NCBI RefSeq assembly: GCF_963169125.1
Contig: NC_084794.1
Coordinates: 155,754,858-155,818,857, forward strand
Reading direction: 5' to 3'
Origin: Humulus lupulus
Lineage: Eukaryota > Streptophyta > Magnoliopsida > Rosales > Cannabaceae
Length of the DNA: 64,000 nucleotides
The position numbers were made by a program, and so were the translations under genes. Positions 46,126-57,317 of the stretch are shown here, piece by piece (the first letter of the stretch is position 1; the number at the start of each line of letters is the position of its first letter). The notes under the pieces are model-generated. The model did not search any database. It saw only the letters and a program-made list of their open reading frames with translations, and was not told the origin of the DNA.

Positions 46126-46658
46126 GTTTCAATTGGGCCAATTACAAGAGCAAGAGCTAGAAGATTCAAAGAAGAACTTAATGGACTAATCAAAGAAATA
46201 TGGGCTGATTATGAAAAGACAAAGTCCAAGATTAGTCCAAATGGAGATCAATGCCTATTCATTGTTATTAAGGCAATTTAAAGCGGTTAGTTAACTTCCA
46301 AAAATGTGACCATTGAGTTTAGAGGGCTTATGGGCATATATTTATGTTTCATGTAAGAAATTAGTTATATTAAAGTTAGACCTTTTATATTCTGCCATTT
46401 AGCTACTGTCTATATTGATGCATGCATCAATTAAATGATTTAAATGTGGCGTTTCTTGTTCTTGGAGGGATGTTCCAAGTATAAATAGGGGGAGATAAGA
46501 GATTTCTAGGTAGATTTGGGAATCAATATATTTTGGAGAGTGTTTTCTCTTTGGTTATTCAAAGAACATCTTAGAACTTATCAAGATTTTTCTTGTGGCA
46601 TTTGTTTCTTGACTTATCACTCACAATCATTCTCACTTCTTGAGTGTGGCGTCTAATA
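46126..46658 (+). mobile_element. Gypsy element E 3' tail and probable 3' LTR
   Basis: A non-coding stretch after integrase with a TATA box-like tataaataggggga at about 46480 and downstream T-rich sequence, as in the U3-R region of an LTR. Its exact start is not seen and there is no clean 5' copy to compare (that end is lost). It ends at the copia LTR start 46659. Confidence 0.5.
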
Positions 46659-48188
46659 TGTTGGGATTTGTGCCCTTATGATTACTGTTAATTAAATAAA
46701 GTTAATATTTTGCACTCATATTTGTATTTAATTATACATGGCTTTTATCATGAAGATCCAATATTATTGATGTGGTCTTGAATTAAGTATATGTATAATG
46801 ATATATATGTACAAGAGGATTTAATTCAAGATAATAATATAAAAATTGTCTATAATCGCTAAATAAAGTGGGAGATTTTTTTAATAAAGATTATGAGTAC
46901 GGTCTATCTTTTGTTTAAGATAGAATAATTTATCTAGCCTGTTAAGTGTAGCGACACAAAGAGATAGAGGTACCATATACATTAAGATTCTATTGGACTA
47001 GGACATGATGAAAGAAAGAACTTCTGATAATCTCCGTTACAATATAGAAGTTCAATATTCATCAATCGATGGTTGTTTGAGACTTGACCTCAATCCTAAA
47101 GTGAGTAATGAACTCATATTTGTGCTTTTATGACTTTTGACTTATCAGGTAAGGTTCAACATTCCTACGACCGATTTCATGATATCTTGGAGTCATAGAA
47201 CTACAAGTGGCTGGGAACATACTTCATAGACATGGAATCTGCTCCTTACATAAATGAAAGCAGACTAGTTGTTCCTTTCAGTGTTGATTCAGGGCTTAAA
47301 CATAGAGCGGTCAATTTCTGTTAGAGAACATAAAATTAATTCTATATTTAAATTTATAATATAATTTTCATTAGATGATCAATGGAACTAATTGATAAAG
47401 GCATAATTAAAGAGGTTAACGGACATCAAGACCTAGCTTTAATTATGACTAACTAGCAGAGGGCATAACTCATGCAATGACTAAATCAATGGAAGGCTTT
47501 ATAGTTATTGCTTATAATAATATAAGAATGTAGTTTTGAGAGTTCAACTATGAATTTCTAGTGGAATAATTCGTTGTTAATAAGATAATTAATGGAAATA
47601 AGAGTTAGTGAAATTAATTAAATTATTGGAGCTTAGAACTATGGGTCCATACTATGCCCGTACTAGCTCGATAACATAGAGGTAGGATGTTGGTATTATA
47701 AGGAAATAATTAAAAATAATAAAGTATTATTTTTAATATAACAAATTAATATTATTTGTGAAATAATATTTAAAATATTCTTTACGAAATAATATTTAAT
47801 GGAAAATAAAATTATATTAATAATTTTGTGAATTTAATTTAATCATATTTAATATTGGAGTATAATTGTATACAACATAAAATAATATGATAAATGCCCA
47901 ACAAATAGCATTTTATAGAGATAAAATACCACAAAGCCATTTTATAGCATCTTCAAAAGTGTGCTCTTGTGTATCCTACCAAATAGCATAGACATCCACC
48001 TGTCTCCTTCTCTTTGTGCTAGTCATAGTATGGAAGATGGTGGGTTAGGAGGCTAAGAAGGTATTTGATCTACACATGTTCTACATCTAGAAACAGGTAT
48101 TTGTAAGTTTCTACTTTATTCAGATTCATGTGCATGAGAAAGATCACATTCTAGTTATGCTTCCGATAGTGATTTGTTCTTACGCTTT
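46659..48188 (+). mobile_element. Copia-type LTR, 3' end truncated
   Basis: Opens tgttgggatttgtgccctta, like the other copia LTRs. AT-rich, no coding, roughly 1.5 kb. A terminal CA and PBS are not found because the Tat4 LTR starts at 48189. The LTR shares the ctaactagcag/gggcataact and gtccatac style blocks of such LTRs but too loosely to name a lineage. Confidence 0.6.
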
Positions 48189-49167
48189 TGTTGACCACGA
48201 TTTTGGCCAACGATGAATAGACGTCAAAACTACCGTAAGTCTTGAATAGAAAATACGACACCAATAATTTTATAGTGATTCAGCCCCAATTTATTGGTAA
48301 TAGCCTAATCCACTTGGAGTTGTTATATATAAAGCCTACACATAAGATCAGATGGACCTAAGCCAACTGAGTTTCTCAAGTGTAAATAGAAAAATACAGA
48401 GTTTCTCTCTCTAGACAATACAAGCTTTCTCTCTCTAAGCTCTCTCAGAAAATGCCCCAAGAATCCTTGAGTTCCCAAAAGCTTTCCTAGGAAAATCAGA
48501 ATTAGAATCCTCTCAATGATGCCATGAGCTCTTTATTTATAGGCCCATGGATCGTACAATCAAAATACCCCAATAATCAGGATAATTGTATTGTTCTAAC
48601 CAACTCTAACTAATAATCAAGTTTAAAATACAAAGATAAGCGATTTCTTCGGGATATCTAAGATATTCTCGCTGTAGCTACGGATGGCTCTAACTGAAGT
48701 CGTTACCGAAACTTTGTTGAAAGGTCACTAGGCTGAATTTCTAATCTGTCCGGTCGACCAACTCCACTCCTTGAAGTGAGACTGGTCAGCTATATCACTC
48801 TTTAAGTTATGCAAAATATCTTCATAAGTTGACTGGTCAGATAAACCTGATTCCCAAAGTGACTGGTCGGCCAAAACACTTTACTAGTCGGCCAAAGCAT
48901 TTTATTGGTCGGATAATACTATTTTCTGAAGTGACTGGTCGGACATAACATTTTACTGGTCGGACATAAATTTTACCTGGTCGGTCAAATTACTTTCTGA
49001 CCTAATAAATCAATTTCTTGACCATTAATACCACAACTCCAAAGATTAATTTCAAACCTTTGCACTTCTTGGTCAATTTCTTGACTATTAATGTGCCATT
49101 CACTACCATGCATTGTCACTTGTCACTGTTGATTGCCATGTCATTGAACGAAATTTTGGGGATAACA
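48189..49167 (-). mobile_element. Tat4 3' LTR
   Basis: Ends tgttgaccacg (plus, 48189) and ggggataaca (49167), 979 bp. Followed on the right by the PPT. Contains a degenerate minisatellite of actggtcggacataacatt-type units at about 48730-48990 (ctggtcgg repeated more than ten times). The ggcccatggatc/tatttataggc region at about 48530 is TATA-like on the minus strand. Confidence 0.75.
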
Positions 49168-49180
49168 TTTGCCCCCCAAG
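49168..49180 (-). other. Tat4 polypurine tract
   Basis: Minus reading cttggggggcaaa lies directly before the LTR start tgttatcccc. Similar tracts precede the LTR of Tat3 (13527). Confidence 0.8.
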
Positions 49181-49945
49181 TTTATTATAGATTTTCTCAT
49201 ATGATCAACTTTTTCTCTAGCTGATAGTTATTCACGTCGTCCAAAAGCTTCCACCCAGTCAGTAACTTTCACTTTTGAAGTAAACCCACGATTCAACTTT
49301 TCTGTCCATAAAAATGGTAGTTATCAATTTCCCATTTCCATTGTTCTTTCGGGTTCATGGGTTTGTTTGAACTTTGAACTTTTCTTGAAATTTTTTTGAA
49401 AACCTTGAAGTTCCTTCTTTGATCTTGTTGTTGTACTCCATAAATGGGAAAACGTGTTTGCTCCACGTTTTTTAGTAAACTTGTGCTTGCTTAGTTGATT
49501 GGAAATGCCTATTTGGTCCTCGGGATCCAAATAATTTCTTAACTGCTGACCGTTACGTGCTTTGTTTCCTGCTGCTCGGACGCCTGCCTTGCTCCTCGGG
49601 AATGCTATATCCACTCGGACGCACCAACCCAGTAGCTCCTCGGACACCACACCTCGTATATGCCCAACCTCTAGGACATGCAACCTCGAATGTGCCAAGC
49701 TTCTCGGGAATGCCTCATCTGCTCGGCATGCCTGGCCCCTCGGCACGTGACTCCTTGGATGCTTGGACACACGGATCCCCTCAGATGCGCACCCCCTCGG
49801 CATGTCTATCCCCTCAGATGCACACCTACAGCAGCTCCTCGAAAACCTCTCCATGCCTAGCTCCTTGGATGGCTAGCCAACAGCTCCTCAGACACCTAGA
49901 TCCTCGGACACACGACTCTCCTAGCCTCTCTGACACACCGCATAG
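49181..49945 (-). other. Tat4 spacer, low-complexity GC-rich part
   Basis: Non-coding. From about 49560 it is dominated by ctcgg and ctcggacac words at irregular spacing. Long open frames on both strands here (49324-49854 minus, 49557-50078 plus) are by-products of the repeats and match no domain. Confidence 0.6.
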
Positions 49946-50351
49946 CCGCTCGGGAACATGGCACATCCGCTTGGGTAGACATCATGGCCACTCGGACACC
50001 ATAGTCGCTCGGTCACGCACATGGCTGCTCGGACACCACAGCCGCTTGGCTGCGCTCCTGGCAGCTCGGACACAATAGTCTAACCGCTCGGGAACATGGC
50101 GTATCCACTCAGGTAGACAGCATGGCCAATCAGACACCATAGTTGCTCAACCGAGTGCCTGGTTGCTCGAACACCACAGCCGCTCGGCTGCGCGCCTAGC
50201 TGCTCGGACACCACAGGCGAACTGCTCGGGAACATGGCGCATCCGCTTGGGTAGACAGCATGGCCACTCGGACACCATAGCCGCTCGGTCGCGCGCTTGG
50301 TTGCTCAGACACCATAGCCACGTGCCTGGCTACTCGTACACCACAGCCTAA
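49946..50351. repeat. 138-bp tandem repeat, three units, in Tat4 spacer
   Basis: ccgctcgggaacatggc (or ctgctcgg...) starts units at 49946, 50084 and 50222; the first two intervals are exactly 138 bp, the last unit is about 130. Each unit includes catggccactcggacaccata and several gctcgg words. Tandem repeats in the 3' non-coding part of Tat-group elements are known to seed satellite arrays. Confidence 0.85.
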
Positions 50352-50683
50352 CCGCTCGGACACGCCCCCCAAGTTGCTTGGAAATGCCCCTCAAGCCGCT
50401 AGGATACACCCCCTTGTCGCTCGGATACCCCCCATAGCTGCTCGGTTTTGCATGCTTTTAAGCTCTCGGGCTTGTGCAAAAACTTTAAGGTTCATGCATT
50501 TGGGCACCAAAAATTTCTGATTATTATTGTTGCTCTCATAATTTTTATCTAGGCAGTAAAATATTTTTACTGCGTAGAGAAAATATTTTACTGGGTAGTA
50601 AATATTTTTTCTTTACATTCATTTGTTCGTGTTTGTTTAGTTCCAGGGACTCATCACTGTTAGTCATGCTAAACGCCGAGTAG

Positions 50684-50995
50684 TACTATAAGGAGCTGGT
50701 CAAGGTCTTGAATGATCAATTGGTGGAAGCCCAGGCAAAGATTGAAAGTCTGACTAAGTCTGAGAAAAATCTCCAAGGAAAGACTGAGCAGGGTGAGAAA
50801 ACAATTGCTAACTGAGATAGATCGTTGAAGGAGTTGGTTGATGAGAAAAACAAGCAATTCCAGGGCAATATGACATTGACCAACCAGCATATATGGAAGC
50901 TGAACAAGCCCCTCAACCTCAATTTTCTCTCAGAAGAGGCAAGGGCAGAAGAGCTTGCCAAATGCGAGGGCAAAGGCCGCCTAGGAGGCATCTAA
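50684..50995 (+). pseudogene. Tat4 antisense accessory ORF, coiled-coil fragment
   Basis: The frame reads YYKELVKVLNDQLVEAQAKIE, then heptad-like K/E/L-rich sequence with one stop (about 50813), ending near GRLGGI. Its character and position match the last exon of the Tat2 accessory ORF, though sequence similarity is weak. Downstream to 51260 there are ccgaccag/actggtcg words like those in the Tat4 LTR. Function unknown. Confidence 0.5.
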
Positions 50996-51531
50996 TCCAA
51001 CTGAAACTGTGCCTGCTCTATCATTCCAACCAGAGGAGGTTCTGGATGCTGACGAGGGCGTTGACCAGCCAGGGACTAGTTTATCTGATCAGTAGACACT
51101 CATAGCCGACCTAAGAGCTTTCTGTCCAACAACAGTGTTTTCTACTCGACCAGTGATACATGTTCAGCCGACCAGGGAAGTTGTATCTGCTCTCTCAACC
51201 AGGAAAACTTTACACCTGACCAGCTGAACTTTGTATCTGGCTAGTAGTGCTCTTTTTTCTTATACTTTTGTGAAGACAACTACTGCTTAGTAGCTTTGAT
51301 ATTTTTCTCGTGCCGAGCTGTTGGCATTTATACTTTACTTTTCTTTGCTAACTTGAAACATTCTAAGTCTTTTCAGACTTAAAACATTATAAGTTTTTTT
51401 TGAATAGTAAAGTCACTCTGATGTATGTCTTATATTTTAGCATGAGTACTTAGTTTTCTAACTTAGAAATTCTAGACATTTCATAAGTCCATACTAAATA
51501 TACTTTCTCACACTCTTATTGCTCTAACATT
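50996..51531. other. Tat4 remainder up to the CACTA boundary
   Basis: No coding. Early part has ctgaccag words, then T-rich sequence. It ends at the cactacaac terminus at 51532. Confidence 0.45.
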
Positions 51532-51747
51532 CACTACAACAATTTTCACTTTTAATGACTCTCTATAATGACTTACACCAATGGTAAGACATTAAAAGTA
51601 ATCAGGGATATTTCAAGTCTAAGGGTGTAAGTCATCAAATGTTCTTGTTTATGACTAAGTGTGTAAGTCATTAAAAGTTGGGAGACGTTATTTACAATAA
51701 ATTAAAAAATCAAAATAAAATAATTAAATATATATAAGTCTGACAAT

Positions 51748-51983
51748 GGGAGGCTTCTAACGTCTCCCCAGGGAACACGTGGACACTTCCAACGTCTCCC
51801 CTGGGAAGACATGCAGACTTCCAATGTCTTCCCTGGGACGACGTGCAGACCTCCAACATCTCCCCTAGGAAGATGTGCCACATCGGACGTCTTCCCAGGG
51901 GAGACGTTGGAAGTCTGCACGTCTTCCCTGGGAAAACGTTAGAAGTCTACACGTCTTCCCAGGGGAGATGTTAGAGGCCTCCC
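51748..51983. repeat. 236-bp inverted repeat in CACTA 5' region
   Basis: gggaggcttctaacgtctcc at the left pairs with ggagatgttagaggcctccc at the right; the interior is built from 25-30 bp variants of acgtcttccctgggaagacgt in both orientations, with the axis near 51866. It lies just upstream of the TATA box. The other CACTA copy has a short version at 697-749. Confidence 0.85.
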
Positions 51984-51984
51984 T

Positions 51985-51993
51985 TTTATATAA
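51985..51993 (+). promoter_or_regulatory. Putative TATA box of CACTA transposase
   Basis: tttatataa directly after the inverted repeat and about 30-50 bases before the presumed 5' untranslated exon (about 52015-52110). Inferred from sequence and spacing only. Confidence 0.5.
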
Positions 51994-53356
51994 CCCTATT
52001 CCACCTCTTTCTTCCCTAAGCCACACGAACCAGAGGATGAAGAGAGCGATTTCTGGCGATTTTGGGCGAACTCAACCTCCGGTTTTGCATGATTTTCATC
52101 TCCAAAAATCAATTTTAGGTATGTTTTTTAATATTTAATTAATGTATAATGGTCAGAATAATTTTTTTTATTTATTTTCTTCAATTATAGTTGGTTAACG
52201 ATTGGATTTTAGGCTATTTGTATATGTTGCGATTTTGGGTAATTTTAGGATATTAGAAATATTTGTTTAAAGTTTAAAAAATAATTTTAATGAAGATTTG
52301 ACATATATATTTGAGATATTAATATTATACCACATTATTTACTGTTTTTATTTTTTTTTACTATTTAATCCGAAAATTGTAGATTTTTTTAATTAATTTT
52401 TTAGGCTGATTAAATATTAATATATATATATCTAAAATAAGGAAAATAATTTAATTTTAATTTACATACTAAATTGCATGTATAGATATAAGTAATTCAA
52501 GTATTTATGTTTATGATTTTTTTAATTTATATTACTATTTAATTAAAAAATTATATATATTTGTATAAATATATTTTAAATATTTTATTAACATTGAAGT
52601 AGGTTGATTATATATATTATTATTTTTTATTTATTAATTAATTTAATTTTGTAGGTTTTGGTTTTAACTAGAGAGATTTTTGCTTCAAAATTTCTATTTC
52701 AAGGACACATTTGAGGTTTTTAAGTTTCTAAAATTGCAAGAATAAGTTATTGTTAATCCAATTATTTAGTGATATTTGTTTAGTAATATTTATTGATTAA
52801 TTAATTTAATTTTGTAGGTTGTGAATTGAATAGGAAAGTGCATTCCCAAGTGAAGTAAATTTGCTATCTAAGACTATTAATAGCAAGAGGTACGTACATT
52901 ATCTTATTTTTTGTTTTAGTATTATTAAATTTTTGTTAGAGGAATTTGAATATCTTAAATATTCATCCATAGAGAATTAGGTTCTGAGATTAAAATTGTG
53001 TGTTGCGGTGATAACAGAAGGTTGAGAACTGTGTTTTAGTGAAGTAGGTTCTGGAAAATTTGTTTGTATGTTGCGGAGCTATAAGGAAGAAAGTTATTGT
53101 GTGCTGTTTGAATTGTTTGACTTGTTGTTAATAGATGGCTATATCACTATTATAGGGGAAATGTTGTCCTATTTTGTCTAGAATTATGTATTATATTATT
53201 ATATTTGAATTGTATTGTGCTTATTTGATTGGATTTGATAAGATTGACGGATGGCTAGGTTACTAATATAGAAGAAATACTGCCCAATTTTTCATGTGAT
53301 GGTCGTATGCTTATTTAGTTTTTATTGTTTAATTTTTCATAGACAAAGGAGAAGAT
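51994..53356 (+). other. CACTA 5' untranslated exon(s) and AT-rich introns
   Basis: A GC-richer exon at about 52015-52118 ends at a gt (aggtatgtt); AT-rich intron-like sequence follows to about 52650, then short exon-like patches ending in ttttgtag. A degenerate duplication gatggcta-atcactat-tag is seen at about 53133 and 53251. Exon structure is inferred. Confidence 0.45.
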
Positions 53357-53950
53357 ATGGATTTAAAATGTTTGTCAGCAAATAGGTTATTCGTGGAATA
53401 TAAAAATGGAGTCGATTTATTCTTAAGATTTTGTTCGGAAAATGTTAAAGACCTAAAATTTACTCATTGCCCATGTATTAAGTGTGGAAATGTAAGGAAA
53501 ATGGATCTTAGTAAGATCAACAACACTTATTTTTCAATGGAATCGACAAAAGTTACATGGTTTGGTATATGCATGGGAAGAGAATGCATGCCGCTCCAAC
53601 TCCACCAAGTAGACCCAATGAAGTAAGGATGAATATAGTAGAGGAGAACTGTGATGCATTAGATGATATGATTGATGACGCACATTATGAATCTGGAGTA
53701 CACCCAGATTAGTTTGAGACACTACGCTGAGAAAGCGATTTACCCCGGTTGTAAAAAAATTACAAAGTTATCCACACTCCTTAGGTTGTACAAATTGAAA
53801 GCTAAACACGGTTGGAGTGATAATGGGATGACTGGTCTACTTTTTTTTTTGAATGATTTGTTGTCGGAGTGTAATGAAATGCCAACTTCATTTTATGAAG
53901 CAAAGAAAACATTATGCTCATTGGGCATGTAATATGAAAAAACTCATGCA
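53357..53950 (+). pseudogene. CACTA transposase, transposase-associated N-terminal domain
   Basis: Met at 53357 opens the domain (SANRLFVEYKNGVDLFLRF, CPCIKCGN), matching the plant transposase-associated domain (PF13963) at the N-terminus of tnp2-type proteins. A frame change near 53620 separates it from the LRHYAEKAIYPGCKKITKLSTLLRLYKLKAK segment (53672-53932), the linker typical of this family, which ends AKKTLCSLGM. Confidence 0.85.
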
Positions 53951-53998
53951 TGTCCTAATGATTGCATATTATATCGGAATGACTTTTCAAATGCAAAA

Positions 53999-54945
53999 AT
54001 GTGTCCTACTTGTGGTGAGTCACAATGGAAAAAGAAAAGAAATGGTGAGGATGTCAAGGAAGGTGTACCTGCCAAGGTCTTGTGGTACCTTCCTCCTATT
54101 CGTCGTTTCATTAGATTATTTAGAAATGCTGAACATGCTAAAAATTTATCGTGGCATGATAATGAGAGAATAAATGATGGTAAATTAAGGCATCGAGCTG
54201 ACACCCTAGCTTGGAAGAGGGTTGATTTGAAGTGGCCTTGTTTTGGAAATGAATCTTTTAATATTTGTCTAGGTCTTTCGACTGACGGGATTAATCCACA
54301 CACTTCTCTTAGTAGTAAGTATAGTTGTTGGCCTATTATGCTTGTCATTTACAACCTACCCCCATGGTTATGCATGAAGAGAAAATTTACCTTGTTGACA
54401 TTCTTGATATCGGGCCTAAACAACCTGGTAATGACATCGACGTATATTTGTCGCCTCTTATCGATCATTTGAAAACTTTGTGGGATGAAGGGGTTAAGGT
54501 TTATGATGTATACAGGCAAGAATAATTCAATCTTAGAGTTGTATTGTTGTGGACTATCAATGACTTTACTGCTTATGGAAATTTATCTGGGTTTAGTGTG
54601 AAAGGATATAAGGCTTGTCCCGTTTGTGAAGAAAAAACATGTTCTGAATACTTAAAACACTCCCGAAAAATATGTTATATGGGTCATAGGAAGTTCTTGA
54701 TTAGTACGCATAAATATCAAACTTGGAAAAAGGCATTCAACGACGAACAAGAGCTTGAGGAGGCTCCTCAGCCTTTAAATGGGAGTGAAGTACTTGAGAA
54801 GATGTCTAAAATCATGTTTAAGTTAGGTAAGCCTAAAGTTCGTACAACTACAAAGCGGAAGGGTCGTGGGAAGGCTAAGGATGTGGAAGAGGCCAAAAGT
54901 TGTTATAAAAAGAAATCTATTTTTTTCGAGATTGAATATTGGTAA
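53999..54945 (+). pseudogene. CACTA transposase tnp2 core, N-terminal part
   Basis: CPTCGESQWK at the start, then PAKVLWYLPPIRRFIRLFRN, LGLSTDGINPHTSLSSKYSCWP and, after a shift, IGPKQPGNDIDVYLSPLIDHLK, LWTINDFTAYGNLSGFSVKGYKACPVC and KICYMGHRKFL. These are the hallmark blocks of the tnp2 transposase family (PF02992), a nuclease with an RNase H-type fold that cuts at the CACTA ends. A TAA before LRVVLLW (54523) and frame changes inactivate it. Confidence 0.88.
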
Positions 54946-54954
54946 TTCTTACTT

Positions 54955-55930
54955 GTATGTTGTAATATAGATGTTATGCACATAGAGAAAAATGTATGTG
55001 ATAGTTTGATTGGAACTTTGTTGAATATTCCTGGGAAAACTATGGATGGAATTAAGGCTAGACAAGACTTGGCTGCAATGGGTATACGTGAATGATTAAC
55101 TCCGAAAATAGATAAGAGACAAACATACTTGCCTCCTGCTGTTTACACCCTCACTAAAGATGAAAGGAAGGAAATTTGTTCCTGTCTATTTATTGTAAAA
55201 GTTCCAGATGGCTATTCTTCAAATATAAGGTCATTGGTAGACATGAAAAGTTGTACTCTGAGTGGTATGAAATCTCATGATTGTCATATTGTAATGCAAC
55301 ACTTGCTACTAGTGGCAATTCGTTTTGTCTTACCTCAAAAAGTTCGAGAGATTATCACAAGGTTATGTTTGTTTTTCAAGTTATTGTGTTGTAAGGTGAT
55401 TGATCCTATTAAGTTACCCAAGTTACATGATGAAATCGTTGAGGTCTTATGTGAGCTGGAGAAATACTTCCCACCTTCCTTTTTTGATATAATGATTCAT
55501 CTTACAGTTCACTTGGTTAGAGAATTGAGATTTTGTTTTCCCGTTTATTTAAGATGGATGTATCCATTTGAACGATATATGAAGATTCTTAAGGGGTATG
55601 TTAGAAATAGAATTCGCCTAGAAGGGTGCATTGTGGAATGTTATATTGCTGAAGAGGCAATTGAATTTTGTTCTGAATACATGGCTGGTGTACAGAGGAT
55701 TGGGGTAAATGAAGTTAATAATGCTGAGATTCAGAGTCGTCGTGGTAGTGTTGTTTGCACAGTGAGTCAGGATGAACTAGATGAAGCACATCGTCTAGTA
55801 TTGCAAAATATTAATGAAATTCAGCCTTATATCGAGTAAGTTTATCTTCATAGATATAATACATATGCAATGTAAATATGTGATAACTTTCACAATTAGT
55901 ACACTAACAACATCTGTCATTTTGAAGGGA
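54955..55930 (+). pseudogene. CACTA transposase C-terminal part with DUF4218
   Basis: The block VMHIEKNVCDSLIGTLLNIPGKTMDG lies at about 54972-55050, with a stop near 55094. The 55129-55839 frame carries PIKLPKLHDEIVEVLCELEKYFPPSFFDIMIHLTVHLVRE and the WMYPFERYMKILKGYVRNR box of DUF4218 (PF13960). A probable intron starts at gtaag after the frame end (55839) and a short following exon piece (about 55929-55967) precedes the copia junction. Confidence 0.85.
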
Positions 55931-55967
55931 ACATTTTAACTGGATCAAGGCAAAATTTCCATCAAAG

Positions 55968-56500
55968 TCAAGGTGCTAAGAAGTGATAGAGGAGGAGAGT
56001 ACTTCTCTAATGAATTCAATGCATTTTGTGAAGAAAATGGTATAATTCATGAGTGCACTGCACCTTATACACCACAACACAATGGTGTTGCCGAAAGGAA
56101 AAATAGGACTTATTTAGAGATGATAAATTCTATGTTGGTGTTTTCTAAGTTGAACTTCAACTTATGGGGTGAAGTGCTTTTAACCGCTTGTCACATTCTT
56201 AATCGAATTCCGATGAAGAAAAAAGAGATATCTCCATATGAGTTATGGAAAGGAAGAAAACCCAACATAGGGTACATCAAAGTGTAGGAGTGTCTTGCAT
56301 ATTGCAAGAAAAACGAACCTAATAGAACAAAGTTAGTTAGTTCAAGAGCCATAAAGTGTGCTTTTGTTGGTTATGCCAACAATAGTGAAGCTTATAGGCT
56401 ATTACACTTAGAGTCTAATATTGTGATTGAATCTAGAGAAGTTGAATTTTTTTAGAATATGTTATGTGACAACGATTCTCAAGCTTCAGCATCTCTAAAG
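55968..56500 (+). pseudogene. Copia integrase C-terminal part
   Basis: LRSDRGGEYFSNEF at the start covers the second catalytic Asp; YTPQHNGVAERKNRTY holds the catalytic Glu; ISPYELWKGRKPN and, after a stop at 56285, the CAFVGYANNSEAYRLL tail follow. A 57-bp near-duplication with attctcaagcttc lies at 56454-56565 in the linker to RT. 5' half of the domain missing. Confidence 0.9.
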
Positions 56501-56513
56501 GAGAATTTGTTAT

Positions 56514-57317
56514 ATGAGAACAATTCTCAAGCTTCTACGTCCAAAGTTTGATTCTCAAGAGGAGAATTCTCAAATATATGTAAAGCAATCCTTTGAACCT
56601 AGAAGAAGTCAAAGGCTTAAAAATCATAAAAGTCTAGTAGTGGATGAGACATATTCTCAACGAATTTCATTCTACATGGTAGAAGGAAATAGAGAGGAAG
56701 TTATTAGGAAAATTCCTATTGTACTTCTCGTTGAGGATGATCCTAAGACTTATAGAGAAGTTATGCAATCGAGAGATAGTGCATTTTGGAAAGAAGCCAT
56801 CAATGATGAGATGGATTCCATTCTTTCCAATAACACTTGGGAATTGGTAGACCTCCCACTGGGGTCTAAGCCAATTGGGTGTAACTGGGTATTTAGGAGA
56901 AAATACCACACTGACGGCACTATCCAGACCCTTAAAGCTAGATTAGTAGCTAAAGGGTTTAGGAAAAAAGAGGGTATCGATTATTTCAATACTTATGCGC
57001 CTGTTGCAAGAACAACTTCTATAAGAATTTTGTTCGCTTTAACTTCTATACACAACTTGTATGTTCATCAAATGGATGTCAAAACGACATTCCTTAATGG
57101 TGACCTCAATGAGGATGTCCTACAAAAATATGAACATAACGTTTGTAGACTTGTAAAATCCTTATATGGATTGAACCAAGCTTCTAAGCAATGGCATGAG
57201 AAATTTGATCAAGCCATCATGTCTAATGGGTTTAGACATAACAATGGAGACACGTGTTTGTATTCCAAAACTTGTACGGGATATATGATCATTGTTTGTT
57301 TATATGTGGATGACATG
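56514..57317 (+). pseudogene. Copia reverse transcriptase, N-terminal half
   Basis: The frame covers NNTWELVDLPLGSKPIGCNWVF, LVAKGF, YAPVARTTSIR and the catalytic YVDDM at 57303-57317, where it is cut by solo LTR D right after the ATG codon. The RT half before the cut is the best-preserved domain of this element. Confidence 0.93.

Larger units (their letters stand above)
48189..51531 (-). mobile_element. Tat-type gypsy element Tat4, 3' half
   Basis: 3' LTR 48189-49167, polypurine tract 49168-49180 (minus cttggggggcaaa), a repeat-rich spacer with 138-bp tandem repeats, and a decayed plus-strand accessory coiled-coil ORF, the same antisense layout as Tat2. It is cut at 51531 by the CACTA transposon; gag and pol are not present. 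Confidence 0.75.
51532..55967 (+). mobile_element. CACTA (En/Spm-like) transposon, 5' and coding part
   Basis: The terminal repeat cactacaacaatttt at 51532 is canonical for the superfamily. Subterminal gacttac-type repeats follow (51555-51675), then a large inverted repeat, a TATA box, non-coding exon, introns and the transposase exons (transposase-associated domain, tnp2, DUF4218). The element is cut at 55967 by a copia fragment; a tail may continue at 62246. Its 3' terminus is not in the window. The transposase is broken by stops and frame changes. Confidence 0.88.

Noticed and set aside
49324..50078. Long open frames on both strands (176 and 173 codons)
   Set aside because: They overlap the ctcgg-rich low-complexity and 138-bp repeat region; composition is repeat-driven (Ser/Arg/Pro/His-rich) and no domain is seen.
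51702..51920. Minus-strand 72-codon frame with repeated VPGKT/SQGRRW words
   Set aside because: Translation of the CACTA inverted repeat, not a gene.
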